Of a stretch of 64,000 bases of DNA, positions 35,091 through 43,240 are shown one piece after another. Origin of the DNA: Flavobacteriaceae bacterium (GTDB lineage Bacteria; Bacteroidota; Bacteroidia; Flavobacteriales; Flavobacteriaceae); contig JAENXC010000001.1 in NCBI GenBank assembly GCA_016649715.1, forward strand, positions 62,001 to 126,000, written 5' to 3'. The stretch's first letter is position 1. Each line of letters begins with the position of its first letter. Made by a program: the position numbers and the translations under genes. The notes below the pieces were generated by a model. That model searched no databases. It was not told where the DNA came from and saw only the letters and a program-made list of their open reading frames with translations.

Positions 35091-36371
35091 ATGAAGAAAA
35101 AAACACTCATTTGGATTATCGCAGTTGTTGTATTGCTTATTGTTTTGCTCCTTGTTGGTAAAAAAGCAGGATGGTTCGGAAAATCGGGAGATTACAAAGA
35201 GGTTGAAATAACCAAAATTAAACTGATAGACATTACCGAAACCGTTGCTGCAACAGGGAAAATACAGCCTGAAGTGGAAGTTGCGCTTTCTTCCGAAGTT
35301 TCCGGGGAAATTATTGAACTGCCAGTAAAAGAAGGGCAAACCGTTGAAAAAGGCGATCTTTTGGTAAAAATAAACCCAGACCTTATTCAAGCAGCCGTTA
35401 GCCAATCGCAGGCCGGGCTGCAGAATGTTCGTGCACAATATTCACAGGCGCAGGCCAGTGAAAAAAATGCAAGGCTCAATTATGAAAGAAACAAGACTCT
35501 TTTTGAAAAAGGCGTGATTTCAAAGTCCGATTGGGATAAATCCGTAGCCGATTACGATATGGCACAAGCAAATGCTAAAGCTGCCTATTACAGCGTTCAG
35601 AGCGCTGCGGCAAACGTGAAACAGTCTGTGGATAACCTTTCACGAACAACTATTTATGCACCAATGAGCGGCACCATTTCAAAGTTATCCGTTGAGTTGG
35701 GAGAAAGGGTTGTGGGAACCGCCCAAATGGCAGGTACCGAAATAGTGCGCGTTGCCAACCTTCAAAAGATGGAAGTTGAGGTGGACGTGAACGAAAACGA
35801 CATCGTAAAAGTCGCTTTGGGAGATTCAACCACTGTTGAAGTTGACGCCTATTTAAAGCGGGAATTTAAAGGTATTGTTACGGCAATAGCAAATAGTGCG
35901 GAGAGCTCTTTGACTGCAGATCAGGTCACAAATTTTAAAGTAAAAATCAGTATTCTTCCCGAATCATATAAAGATTTAACCGAAGGAAAACCAGAGAGTT
36001 ATTCGCCCTTCCGCCCCGGAATGACCGCTACGGTAGATATTATTACCAACAAAAAGAATAACGTAATCGGTGTGCCCATCAGTGCCATCGTTATAAAAAC
36101 CGATACTACAGATTCAAAGAAACTTGCTACAGGCGAAGTTGCCAATCCGAATACTGAAAAATTTGAAGCTGTTTATCTAAAAGAAAGCGAAGAAGCAAAA
36201 CTGCGTGTAGTAAAAACCGGAATTCAGGATGATTCAAATATTGAAATACTTTCAGGATTGAAGGAAGGAGAAACAGTAATTACAGGGCCATATAATACTG
36301 TAACAAAGCTACTGAAACAAGGCGATAAAGTTGAGGTTGCAACTCCCAAAAAAGATAAAAAAGAAAAGTAA
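35091..36371 (+). CDS. HlyD/MacA-type periplasmic adaptor (second)
   Basis: 426 residues. N-terminal helix (LIWIIAVVVLLIVLLLVG), biotinyl-lipoyl-like halves (ALSSEVSGEIIELPVKEGQTVEKGD and TIYAPMSGTISKLSVELGERV), an intervening coiled coil (about 105-180) and a barrel domain. Paralogous to the adaptor before tolC, sharing LFEKGVIS in the hairpin. Ends in a Lys-rich tail. The stop TAA overlaps the ATG of tsaB by one base (TAATG). Confidence 0.92.
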   Translation: MKKKTLIWIIAVVVLLIVLLLVGKKAGWFGKSGDYKEVEITKIKLIDITETVAATGKIQPEVEVALSSEVSGEIIELPVKEGQTVEKGDLLVKINPDLIQAAVSQSQAGLQNVRAQYSQAQASEKNARLNYERNKTLFEKGVISKSDWDKSVADYDMAQANAKAAYYSVQSAAANVKQSVDNLSRTTIYAPMSGTISKLSVELGERVVGTAQMAGTEIVRVANLQKMEVEVDVNENDIVKVALGDSTTVEVDAYLKREFKGIVTAIANSAESSLTADQVTNFKVKISILPESYKDLTEGKPESYSPFRPGMTATVDIITNKKNNVIGVPISAIVIKTDTTDSKKLATGEVANPNTEKFEAVYLKESEEAKLRVVKTGIQDDSNIEILSGLKEGETVITGPYNTVTKLLKQGDKVEVATPKKDKKEK

Positions 36372-37030
36372 TGGCTACCATACTGTGTCTTGAAACCGCC
36401 ACCACCAATTGTTCGGTGGCCATTGCGGTTGATGGCGAAATAAAGGCTATTAGGGAAGAAAACAACCAAAAATTCTCCCACGCCGAAAAGCTTCACGTTT
36501 TTATCGAGGAGGTTTTAAAAGAGGCCAAGATTGACAAAAACCAATTGAATGCTGTTGCGGTAAGCAAAGGCCCTGGTTCTTATACGGGCTTGCGGATTGG
36601 CGTTTCAGCTGCAAAAGGGCTGTGTTTTGCGCTTGATATTCCCTTGATTTCAACGCCTACTTTGGAAGTTTTGGCGCAGCAAGTCCATTGCAAGGATTGC
36701 TACATAATCCCCTTGCTCGATGCGCGAAGGATGGAAGTATATTCCGCAGTTTATAATTTCGAAAAAAAGCAGATTCGCGAAACGAAGGCAGAGATTTTAA
36801 ACGAAAATTCTTTTAAAAAATATATAGAAGAACGTAAATCCATCTTTATTGGCGATGGTTCCGAAAAATTTAAACCTTTTTGCAACCATAAAAACGCTGT
36901 TTTTATTGATGATAAATTTCCTTCTTCAGCAGAAATGGCACAGTTGGCCGAAGCCAAATACAAAATAAGCGACACCGAGGATGTCGCTTATTTTGAACCT
37001 TTTTATTTAAAGGAATTTATGTTGGGTTGA
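36371..37030 (+). CDS. tsaB: tRNA threonylcarbamoyladenosine biosynthesis protein TsaB
   Basis: 219 residues, ASKHA fold. N-terminal ILCLETATTNCSVAI and the family hallmark VSKGPGSYTGLRIGVSAAKG (about 64-83) are present. TsaB scaffolds TsaD/TsaE in making the t6A37 modification of ANN-decoding tRNAs. It is the last gene of the efflux operon strand, coupled by a TAATG overlap to the adaptor gene, a relation that probably reflects packing, not shared function. An inverted repeat with 13-bp arms lies within its last 70 bases. Confidence 0.94.
   Translation: MATILCLETATTNCSVAIAVDGEIKAIREENNQKFSHAEKLHVFIEEVLKEAKIDKNQLNAVAVSKGPGSYTGLRIGVSAAKGLCFALDIPLISTPTLEVLAQQVHCKDCYIIPLLDARRMEVYSAVYNFEKKQIRETKAEILNENSFKKYIEERKSIFIGDGSEKFKPFCNHKNAVFIDDKFPSSAEMAQLAEAKYKISDTEDVAYFEPFYLKEFMLG
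36962..36994 (+). terminator. Terminator-like hairpin inside the tsaB coding sequence
   Basis: Perfect 13-bp arms AAAATAAGCGACA (36962-36974) and TGTCGCTTATTTT (36982-36994), 7-base loop. It encodes residues near YKISDTEDVAYF of TsaB. The tsaB stop is 36 bases further on, and the convergent gene ends only 8 bases after that; no other terminator is seen. It could end transcripts in both directions. Confidence 0.6.
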
Positions 37031-37038
37031 TTCTTCTG

Positions 37039-37740
37039 CTATAAAAGTGAATCAAAATAGGAAACCAATTTTATCTTATCTGCTTCCTTGTCCAGATTGA
37101 TATCATTCTTTTTGATAAAGGCTTTTATTTCACTCTTCTTTTTGTCCATCATTTTAAGAACTTTGGAATTGCTGCTCGGCATTTCTAAAAAAGTACCGTT
37201 TTGAACCAAATAATAAGTCGTGGTTTTATCAAATGAGGGTGGCGAATCTCTTTCATAAGAGGTTTTGGCTATACGTGGTTCTCTAAAAACCGCCGTGGTT
37301 TTTTTGTAAAGGTCATAGGTTTTGCCATCACTTAGCACATTGAAATAGCCTCCTTTTTCATTGCTCCCTTGATAGGGAACGAATACATAAATATCTTTAA
37401 ATATTTTAACAAAAATATTTGGATCCTTTATCAAAGCACTAAAACTATCATCGCTAGTGTTTTTCTTTATTTCAATTTCGTCGGCATAGGCGTTGTAGCG
37501 CATAGGCACCTCATCTTTTATCAATTTTGTTTCTTGAAATATTTTTCCTTGGACAAAATTTGGGTTTACATATGCTTCATCCTTAATTGCATTAAATTGA
37601 GCTTCTCCAAGTCCAAAAGATTCCCACTTTTGTTGCAGATCAATATTTGAATTATTTAATGCATACCAAGCTGCATCTCCTTGTGAAAAGACTGAGAGCG
37701 AGACTAGGGCAAAAAGCCCAGTTGTTATTATTTTTTTCAT
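37039..37740 (-). CDS. Secreted hypothetical protein
   Basis: 233 residues with signal peptide (MKKIITTGLFALVSLSVFSQ). The remainder is soluble, beta-rich in the middle (IFVKIFKDIYVFVPYQG, GKTYDLYKKTTAVF) with a lysine-rich helical C-terminus (MMDKKKSEIKAFIKKN) and SYFDSLL end. I do not recognise a family; flavobacterial secreted proteins of this size with DGKTYDLYKK-like segments are common. No sorting domain is present, so it is probably periplasmic. Convergent with tsaB. Confidence 0.75.
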   Translation of the reverse strand: MKKIITTGLFALVSLSVFSQGDAAWYALNNSNIDLQQKWESFGLGEAQFNAIKDEAYVNPNFVQGKIFQETKLIKDEVPMRYNAYADEIEIKKNTSDDSFSALIKDPNIFVKIFKDIYVFVPYQGSNEKGGYFNVLSDGKTYDLYKKTTAVFREPRIAKTSYERDSPPSFDKTTTYYLVQNGTFLEMPSSNSKVLKMMDKKKSEIKAFIKKNDINLDKEADKIKLVSYFDSLL

Positions 37741-37795
37741 TTTAAAATTATTTAGTGTCTATAATATTACGAATATTTCCTACAAAATTAACGAT

Positions 37796-38641
37796 TTATT
37801 TCTTTAAAGTCTCCAAATTATAATGGTGCACATCGCGCTGTGGGAAAGGTATAGAAATTCCAGCAGCTTCCAATCTTGCTTTTCCTTCTTCTAAAATTAG
37901 CCAACGAAGGCTCCAGAAATCTTCATTTTTTGCCCAATAGCGCAGCGTAAAGTTTACGGAACTATCACCCAGTTCGGCCACGGCAACCATAGGCATTTTG
38001 TCTTCAATTTTTAAAACCGTTTCTTGTTCCATAACCAACTTCAGCAAAATTTCTTTAGCTTGCTTTATATCGTCGTCATAACCTATGCCGAAAGACAGAT
38101 TTTCACGGCGGATTCCTTCTTCGGAATAATTGATAATGTTGTCGTTGCTCAGTTTCCCGTTGGGCATAATGACCAGTTGATTGCCCACAGTGTTGACCTT
38201 CGTATTGAAAATGGAGATTTCTTTTACTGTCCCATCAATACCCTGCGCACTTATAAAATCGCCCACTTTAAACGGTTTGAGCAACAAAATCAGCACACCG
38301 CCAGCAAAGTTTGCAAGCGAGCCCTGCAGCGCCAGCCCAATGGTTAAGCCAGCAGCACCAATGATAGCGACCAATGAGGCCGATTCAACGCCAAGCTGAG
38401 TAACCACCAAAACAAAGAGCACAATCTTCAATCCCCATGTGATTAGGCTGGCAATAAAATTTTCCAGTGTGGGGTTGTATTCAGTTTTGTCAAAAAACTT
38501 CTTTACAAAGCGATTGATCAGTTTTATAAGCCAAAGACCAATCAACAGCATTAAAAGGGAGCCAATTAGGCTAGGCAGAAAGTCGATCAATTTTTGTCCG
38601 TACCTTTCAAAGTAAATATTAAAGTCTTGAAGTTTTTCCAT
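37796..38641 (-). CDS. Small-conductance mechanosensitive channel, MscS family
   Basis: 281 residues. Three membrane helices (about 22-45, 62-85, 90-120); the pore-lining third helix shows the Gly/Ala-rich LVAIIGAAGLTIGLALQGSLANFAGG pattern, followed by the family loop LLLKPFKVGDFI and the beta domain (VKEISIFNTKVNTVGNQLVIMPNGKL). Length matches E. coli MscS. It releases osmolytes on hypo-osmotic shock. Located 5 bases downstream of the DUF255 gene on the same strand. Confidence 0.95.
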   Translation of the reverse strand: MEKLQDFNIYFERYGQKLIDFLPSLIGSLLMLLIGLWLIKLINRFVKKFFDKTEYNPTLENFIASLITWGLKIVLFVLVVTQLGVESASLVAIIGAAGLTIGLALQGSLANFAGGVLILLLKPFKVGDFISAQGIDGTVKEISIFNTKVNTVGNQLVIMPNGKLSNDNIINYSEEGIRRENLSFGIGYDDDIKQAKEILLKLVMEQETVLKIEDKMPMVAVAELGDSSVNFTLRYWAKNEDFWSLRWLILEEGKARLEAAGISIPFPQRDVHHYNLETLKK

Positions 38642-38646
38642 AAAAT

Positions 38647-40761
38647 CTATTCTTTTTTACTCAGTGATTCAATCGCAATTTTTGTGTCCGCCACTGGAAG
38701 CTTGCAGGCGTTGTTCACGCAAACGTAGATAAGTGTTTCGTCGGGAAAATAACGGTTTTCAAAAAGTGGACCGTTGTTTTCGCCCTTGCTTCCGGCAATG
38801 ATTATGTTGGGCAGATAGTGTTTGTTGAGTTCCTTCACTTTTTCTAAAGCATCTTTTCCGACGATTACCACTTCATAGAAATCATTCTGAAAATTGGACA
38901 ACAAATCCAGCCAGTTTGTAAATCCACTGGGGTATTGTTCAATTTCAACCGAAATATTTTTCAGCATTTGGTGCGAAATTTCGTCAAAACCAGTTCCTTC
39001 AAAATATTTTGAAAGCACAAAAAGATTCTTCGCCATCACTGAGTTTGAAGCGGGAATAACATTGTCTCGATATTCAAAGTTTCGTGTAACAATGGCCGCG
39101 TCTTCTTTTGAGGTGAAATAGAACATGTGTTTTTCTTCGTCAAAAAAATTGGCCATTGTATAATCTGCCATTTTCTTAGAAAGGGCGAGCCATTTATCAT
39201 CCAGCGTTGCTTGATACAGGTCTATAAAAGCTTCTATTGTGAACGCATAATCTTCCAAAAAACCGTTGATATTGCTTTTGCCATTTTTAAAATTGTGAAA
39301 AAGAGCGCCGTTTTTCTGAAGTTGTTTCTCGGAAATGAAAGCGGCATTTTTTAGGGCAGCGTCCAAATATTTTTTTTTGCCTAAGGTTTTGTACGCATCC
39401 ACATAGCCTTTTAGCATCAAAGCATTCCAAGAGGTTAATGTTTTATCGTCCAATCGGGGTTTTGGTCTTTTGTTTCGATAATTGAGGAGCGTGCTTTTCC
39501 AACTTTTCTTTTTCTGTTGAAATGCTTCGGAGGTAATTCCAAATTCCTTTTCAATTTCTACATCGGTTTTCTTCCGAATGAGCACATAATGATTGTTTTC
39601 CCACTTTCCGTAGCTGTTCACATTATAGTATTCCTTAAAAATTTCGAAATCATTCTTTAACAATTTCTGCAATTCTTCCGAAATGAAAACGTAGAAAGCG
39701 CCTTCTTCCAGCTTGCCCTTTTCATCCTTGCTATCAGCGTCTAAAGAAGAATAAAATTCCCCTTCTTCATTGGTCAGTTCACGCGCTATAAATTCCAAGG
39801 TTTCTTCAACAATTTCTTTATAAAGCGGTTTTTTGGTAACCAAATAAGCGTTGCAATATAGACTCACAAGTTGGGCATTGTCATAAAGCATTTTTTCAAA
39901 GTGCGGAATGTGCCATTTTTCGTCGGTGCTGTAGCGCGCAAAACCGCCGCCAACCTGATCGTAAAGACCGCCGTAGGCCATTTTGTCTAAAGTGAGCGTC
40001 ACGTAATCAAGTAATTCGGTATCGTTTTTTTCAACAGCCTGCCGCAACAAAAATTCAAGATTGTTGGGCATCATAAATTTTGGGGCACCTCTAAAACCGC
40101 CATTTTTATTGTCGAAATTATCAGCCAACTTCTTTACTATTTCGGCAGTGGGATATTTTTTGAAATCAACATCCTCAGTGTTCAAATGCACCAAATCCAT
40201 GCTTTTGATGCCTTCTTCCAGTCTGTTGGCGTAGGCAATCAACTTTTCCGGTTCTTTGTTGTAGGCTTCCTGAATTTGTTCGAGCGCATTTATCCAATCG
40301 TTTTTCCGAAAATAGGTTCCACCCCAAACTGGCCTGCCGTCGGGGAGTGTAATTACGTTCAATGGCCAGCCGGCACTTCCGGTCATTAGCTGCACGGCAT
40401 TTATATAGGTTTGATCCACGTCGGGTCGTTCCTCTCGGTCCACTTTTATGGAAATAAAATTTTTGTTCATCACCGCTGCAACGGTACTGTCCTCAAAACT
40501 TTCGTGCTCCATAACGTGGCACCAATGGCAAGCGGCATAGCCAATACTTATTATCATCAGTTTCTTCTCCTTTTTTGCTTGTTGGAGTGCTGCATCGCCG
40601 TAGGGTTTCCAGTTTACGGGATTGTGTGCATGTTGCAGCAAATAAGGGCTGGATTCGTGGATTAAATCGTTGTTAAAGGCGTGTGTTTCCAAGGACTGTT
40701 TTTTTGAGGAGTTGCAACCAAAAAATAGGGTCGTTGCCAAAAAAGCAAATAGTAATCGCAT
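38647..40761 (-). CDS. DUF255 / YyaL-type thioredoxin-domain lipoprotein
   Basis: 704 residues. Lipoprotein signal ([16 protein letters not shown], Cys16), then the DUF255 thioredoxin-like domain with [20 protein letters not shown], Cys78-x-x-Cys81 (ACHWCHVM) and GTYF, followed by a glycan-processing-type (alpha/alpha)6 region (about 230-600: [30 protein letters not shown] written in pieces) and a C-terminal tail with [10 protein letters not shown]. Members (spermatogenesis-associated protein 20/YyaL) have no firm biochemical role. The lipoprotein signal is notable, since most members are cytosolic. Confidence 0.9.
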   Translation of the reverse strand: MRLLFAFLATTLFFGCNSSKKQSLETHAFNNDLIHESSPYLLQHAHNPVNWKPYGDAALQQAKKEKKLMIISIGYAACHWCHVMEHESFEDSTVAAVMNKNFISIKVDREERPDVDQTYINAVQLMTGSAGWPLNVITLPDGRPVWGGTYFRKNDWINALEQIQEAYNKEPEKLIAYANRLEEGIKSMDLVHLNTEDVDFKKYPTAEIVKKLADNFDNKNGGFRGAPKFMMPNNLEFLLRQAVEKNDTELLDYVTLTLDKMAYGGLYDQVGGGFARYSTDEKWHIPHFEKMLYDNAQLVSLYCNAYLVTKKPLYKEIVEETLEFIARELTNEEGEFYSSLDADSKDEKGKLEEGAFYVFISEELQKLLKNDFEIFKEYYNVNSYGKWENNHYVLIRKKTDVEIEKEFGITSEAFQQKKKSWKSTLLNYRNKRPKPRLDDKTLTSWNALMLKGYVDAYKTLGKKKYLDAALKNAAFISEKQLQKNGALFHNFKNGKSNINGFLEDYAFTIEAFIDLYQATLDDKWLALSKKMADYTMANFFDEEKHMFYFTSKEDAAIVTRNFEYRDNVIPASNSVMAKNLFVLSKYFEGTGFDEISHQMLKNISVEIEQYPSGFTNWLDLLSNFQNDFYEVVIVGKDALEKVKELNKHYLPNIIIAGSKGENNGPLFENRYFPDETLIYVCVNNACKLPVADTKIAIESLSKKE

Positions 40762-40781
40762 AGTGAGAATTTAGAAAATCA

Positions 40782-40815
40782 AAAATACGCTTTTGAAGGC
40801 TCAAAAGCGTATTTT
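40782..40815 (-). terminator. Intrinsic terminator after the dodecin gene
   Basis: Fifteen-bp stem AAAATACGCTTTTGA (40782-40796) with TCAAAAGCGTATTTT (40801-40815), 4-base loop, T-run on the minus strand. It lies between the dodecin stop and the DUF255 gene. Confidence 0.88.
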
Positions 40816-40833
40816 CAAGAATTCAAAGGGAAT

Positions 40834-41034
40834 TTAATTTACTTCGAAAGTGATTTTTACGTTAACGCGGAAATGAGTGATATTAACTCCATCAACAACA
40901 CAACTTTGTTCTTTTACATAAACTGAACGTATATTTTTAACGCTTTTTGAAGCTTCTTTAACGGCACTTCGGGTTGCATCTTCCCAACTTTCTTTTGAGT
41001 TTGCAAGAATCTCGATTACTTTTAATACTACCAT
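40834..41034 (-). CDS. Dodecin family flavin-storage protein
   Basis: 66 residues, the full dodecin length. It matches the small beta-alpha-beta-beta fold: VLKVIEILANSKESWEDATRSAV with the flavin-stacking Trp17, then the NIRSVYVKEQSCVVDG and FRVNVKITFEV strands. Dodecins form hollow 12-mers that bind riboflavin/FAD in pairs and buffer free flavin in the cytoplasm. Monocistronic, closed by a strong terminator. Confidence 0.92.
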   Translation of the reverse strand: MVVLKVIEILANSKESWEDATRSAVKEASKSVKNIRSVYVKEQSCVVDGVNITHFRVNVKITFEVN

Positions 41035-41176
41035 GGTTTCTTAGTTTTAGTTTGAAAAAATTAATGAAAGTTCAAGATACAATTATTAAAAAGCAATAAT
41101 CTGAAAATTAAGTTAAAAGGACGGTATGTTAAGGCCAACCATTCAGCCTGACATCGGTCCCGTCATCAAACACCCA

Positions 41177-42076
41177 TTATCTTAAAAACTTGTCCACAAC
41201 ATAAATTATCTGCAACAATGTGATGTAACTAACGCTGGCAAGCATAAGTTGTTTGGCGGCTTTTGCCGTTTTCTCTTTGTAAAGCCTAAAGGCATAGTAG
41301 ATAAGGCCAATTCCCAAGAGACCAATTAAAACCCCTGAAATAGGCGTTAGAAAAAGTTTTCCAGTTATTCCCAAGACTGGGATTAGAGAAGCCAATACGG
41401 TCCAGATTGTATATAAAATAACTTGGATTGCTGTGCCTTTATCGCGCTTTCCGTTAGGAAGCATAAAGAAACCACCTTTTTTATAATCTTCAAAAAGAAA
41501 CCAGCCGATAGCCCAAAAATGTGGAAATTGCCAAAAAAACTGGATCATAAACAAAGTGCCCGGTTCAATACCGAATTTGCCCGTGGCCGCCACCCAACCC
41601 AACATAAACGGGATAGCACCCGGAAAGGCGCCCACAAAAACCGAAAGTGGGGTTTTCGTTTTTAAAGGCGTGTAAAGGCTTACGTACATAAAAATGGATA
41701 TGGCTCCGAACATCGCCGTAATAGGGTTGATGGAATAAAGCACAATTATCCCGAGGACAGTCAAAATACTGGCAAGGATAAACGCCGATTGAACCGTCAT
41801 TTGCCCCGCGGGAAGCGGCCTGTTTTTAGTGCGGTCCATCAGTGCATCGAGGTCGCGCTCTATAATTTGGTTGTAAACGTTTGAGGCGCCAACCATACAG
41901 TAGCCACCTACGCACAAAAGAAAAAGTATGTAAAAATCAACGGAATCGGCCCCCAACAAATAACCCGCAACCGAAGAAAACACCACGCTCACGGAAAGAC
42001 GCATTTTGGTAATTTCAGTGAAATTCCTAATTACCGATTGAAAAGTTGATTGTGATTGGATAAAGGACAAGCTCAT
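41177..42076 (-). CDS. cyoE: Heme O synthase (protoheme IX farnesyltransferase)
   Basis: 299 residues, UbiA-type prenyltransferase with about eight or nine membrane helices. The polyprenyl-diphosphate site is at 66-89 (NVYNQIIERDLDALMDRTKNRP split here by convention: N66, D75, D81) and the second aspartate-containing loop includes EDYKKGGFFMLP. It farnesylates heme B to heme O, needed for the aa3/bo-type oxidases whose subunits lie elsewhere in the window. A good promoter precedes it. Confidence 0.95.
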   Translation of the reverse strand: MSLSFIQSQSTFQSVIRNFTEITKMRLSVSVVFSSVAGYLLGADSVDFYILFLLCVGGYCMVGASNVYNQIIERDLDALMDRTKNRPLPAGQMTVQSAFILASILTVLGIIVLYSINPITAMFGAISIFMYVSLYTPLKTKTPLSVFVGAFPGAIPFMLGWVAATGKFGIEPGTLFMIQFFWQFPHFWAIGWFLFEDYKKGGFFMLPNGKRDKGTAIQVILYTIWTVLASLIPVLGITGKLFLTPISGVLIGLLGIGLIYYAFRLYKEKTAKAAKQLMLASVSYITLLQIIYVVDKFLR

Positions 42077-42092
42077 TTTTTTTTAGGCTGTG

Positions 42093-42123
42093 CAAATATA
42101 GGCTTACTGTATTTTTTCAGCAA
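42093..42123 (-). promoter_or_regulatory. Promoter of heme O synthase gene
   Basis: On the minus strand: TTG (complement of 42121-42123), 20-base spacer, TATATTTG (complement of 42093-42100), 16 bases before the ATG at 42076. The best match in the window to the Bacteroidota consensus. Confidence 0.7.
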
Positions 42124-42197
42124 TATATTATCTATAATCTTATGCTTTTATTTCAGCATTTTTAGTATTTTGAACCAATTTTCAAACTCAAAAAAAT

Positions 42198-43184
42198 ATG
42201 TTCACTAAATTGATTTTCAGCACCATTTTATTATTTTCAGTTTCAATTGTCTTTGCGCAGACAGATACTGGACAAAAAACAAATACAAAACTCATCAAGG
42301 TCAGCAATAAAATCTATATGCTCCAGGGCAATGGCGGCAACATTGGGCTCAGTTTTGGCGACGATGGTGTTTTTATGATAGACGACCAATTTGCCGATGA
42401 TATTGAGCAAATCCAAAACGATATCAAAAAAAAGAGTGATAAGCCTATCAGGTTTTTGGTGAACACCCATTTTCACGAAGACCACACGGGCGGAAACGCA
42501 GCTTTGGCGAAAACAGGGACGGTGATATTCTCTCAGGAAAATGTACGCACGCGTTTGCAAGGGTTGATTCGTAGAGAAAATAAAAAAATACCACAAGAGG
42601 CCCTTCCTATGGTTACATTTTCTGAAGATCTCACATTTTATTTCAACGGCGAAAAAATATATGTTTTTCACATCCACAACGCGCACACAGATGGGGACGC
42701 GATGGTCTATTTTACGGAAAGTAACGTTCTGCACACAGGAGATGTTTTCTTTAATGGGAAATATCCGTTTATTGATACCGAAAACGGAGGAAGCCTAAAA
42801 GGATGTGTTGATGGTCTTGAAAAAGCAATGATGGTTATAAATGAAGACACCAAAATCATTCCCGGCCACGGCGATGTGGGCACATATTCAGATCTTCGAA
42901 AAACAATTGATATGTTGGGTACTATTTATAAGCGGGTCTTTACACAATATTTAAACAAAAAGACCGAAGATGAAGTAGCAAAAATGACCGATATTACAAA
43001 AGAGTATGACGATCAAGGCTATGGCGAAGGCTTTATTAAAACGGAGGCTTTTTTAAGAATGATATACAAAGAAGTGGCGAAAGAACGCAGCCCGATGGAT
43101 AAAAACAACGAAAAAAATGAAAAGGCACGCGAAAAGATTGAACAAATGCAGAAAGAATACGATAAGAAAAATAAAAAAAATTAA
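42198..43184 (+). CDS. Periplasmic MBL-fold metallo-hydrolase
   Basis: 328 residues. Signal peptide (MFTKLIFSTILLFSVSIVFAQ), then the metallo-beta-lactamase fold with the zinc motif NTHFHEDHTGGN (His91, His93, Asp95, His96), HNAHTDGD, HTGDVFFNGKYPF and PGHGD. This resembles subclass B3-like or quinoprotein-relay-type periplasmic hydrolases, and a beta-lactamase activity cannot be claimed. A Lys/Glu-rich helical C-terminus (about 295-328) is added. Divergent from cyoE. Confidence 0.9.
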   Translation: MFTKLIFSTILLFSVSIVFAQTDTGQKTNTKLIKVSNKIYMLQGNGGNIGLSFGDDGVFMIDDQFADDIEQIQNDIKKKSDKPIRFLVNTHFHEDHTGGNAALAKTGTVIFSQENVRTRLQGLIRRENKKIPQEALPMVTFSEDLTFYFNGEKIYVFHIHNAHTDGDAMVYFTESNVLHTGDVFFNGKYPFIDTENGGSLKGCVDGLEKAMMVINEDTKIIPGHGDVGTYSDLRKTIDMLGTIYKRVFTQYLNKKTEDEVAKMTDITKEYDDQGYGEGFIKTEAFLRMIYKEVAKERSPMDKNNEKNEKAREKIEQMQKEYDKKNKKN

Positions 43185-43240
43185 CTCACCACAGATTTAT
43201 TAATACTGTTCGGGAAATCTATAATCCGACATAGATTTAA

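Noticed and set aside
42198-43184. Naming the MBL-fold protein a beta-lactamase
   Set aside because: The zinc motif is shared by many hydrolases; nothing here identifies a carbapenemase or related activity.
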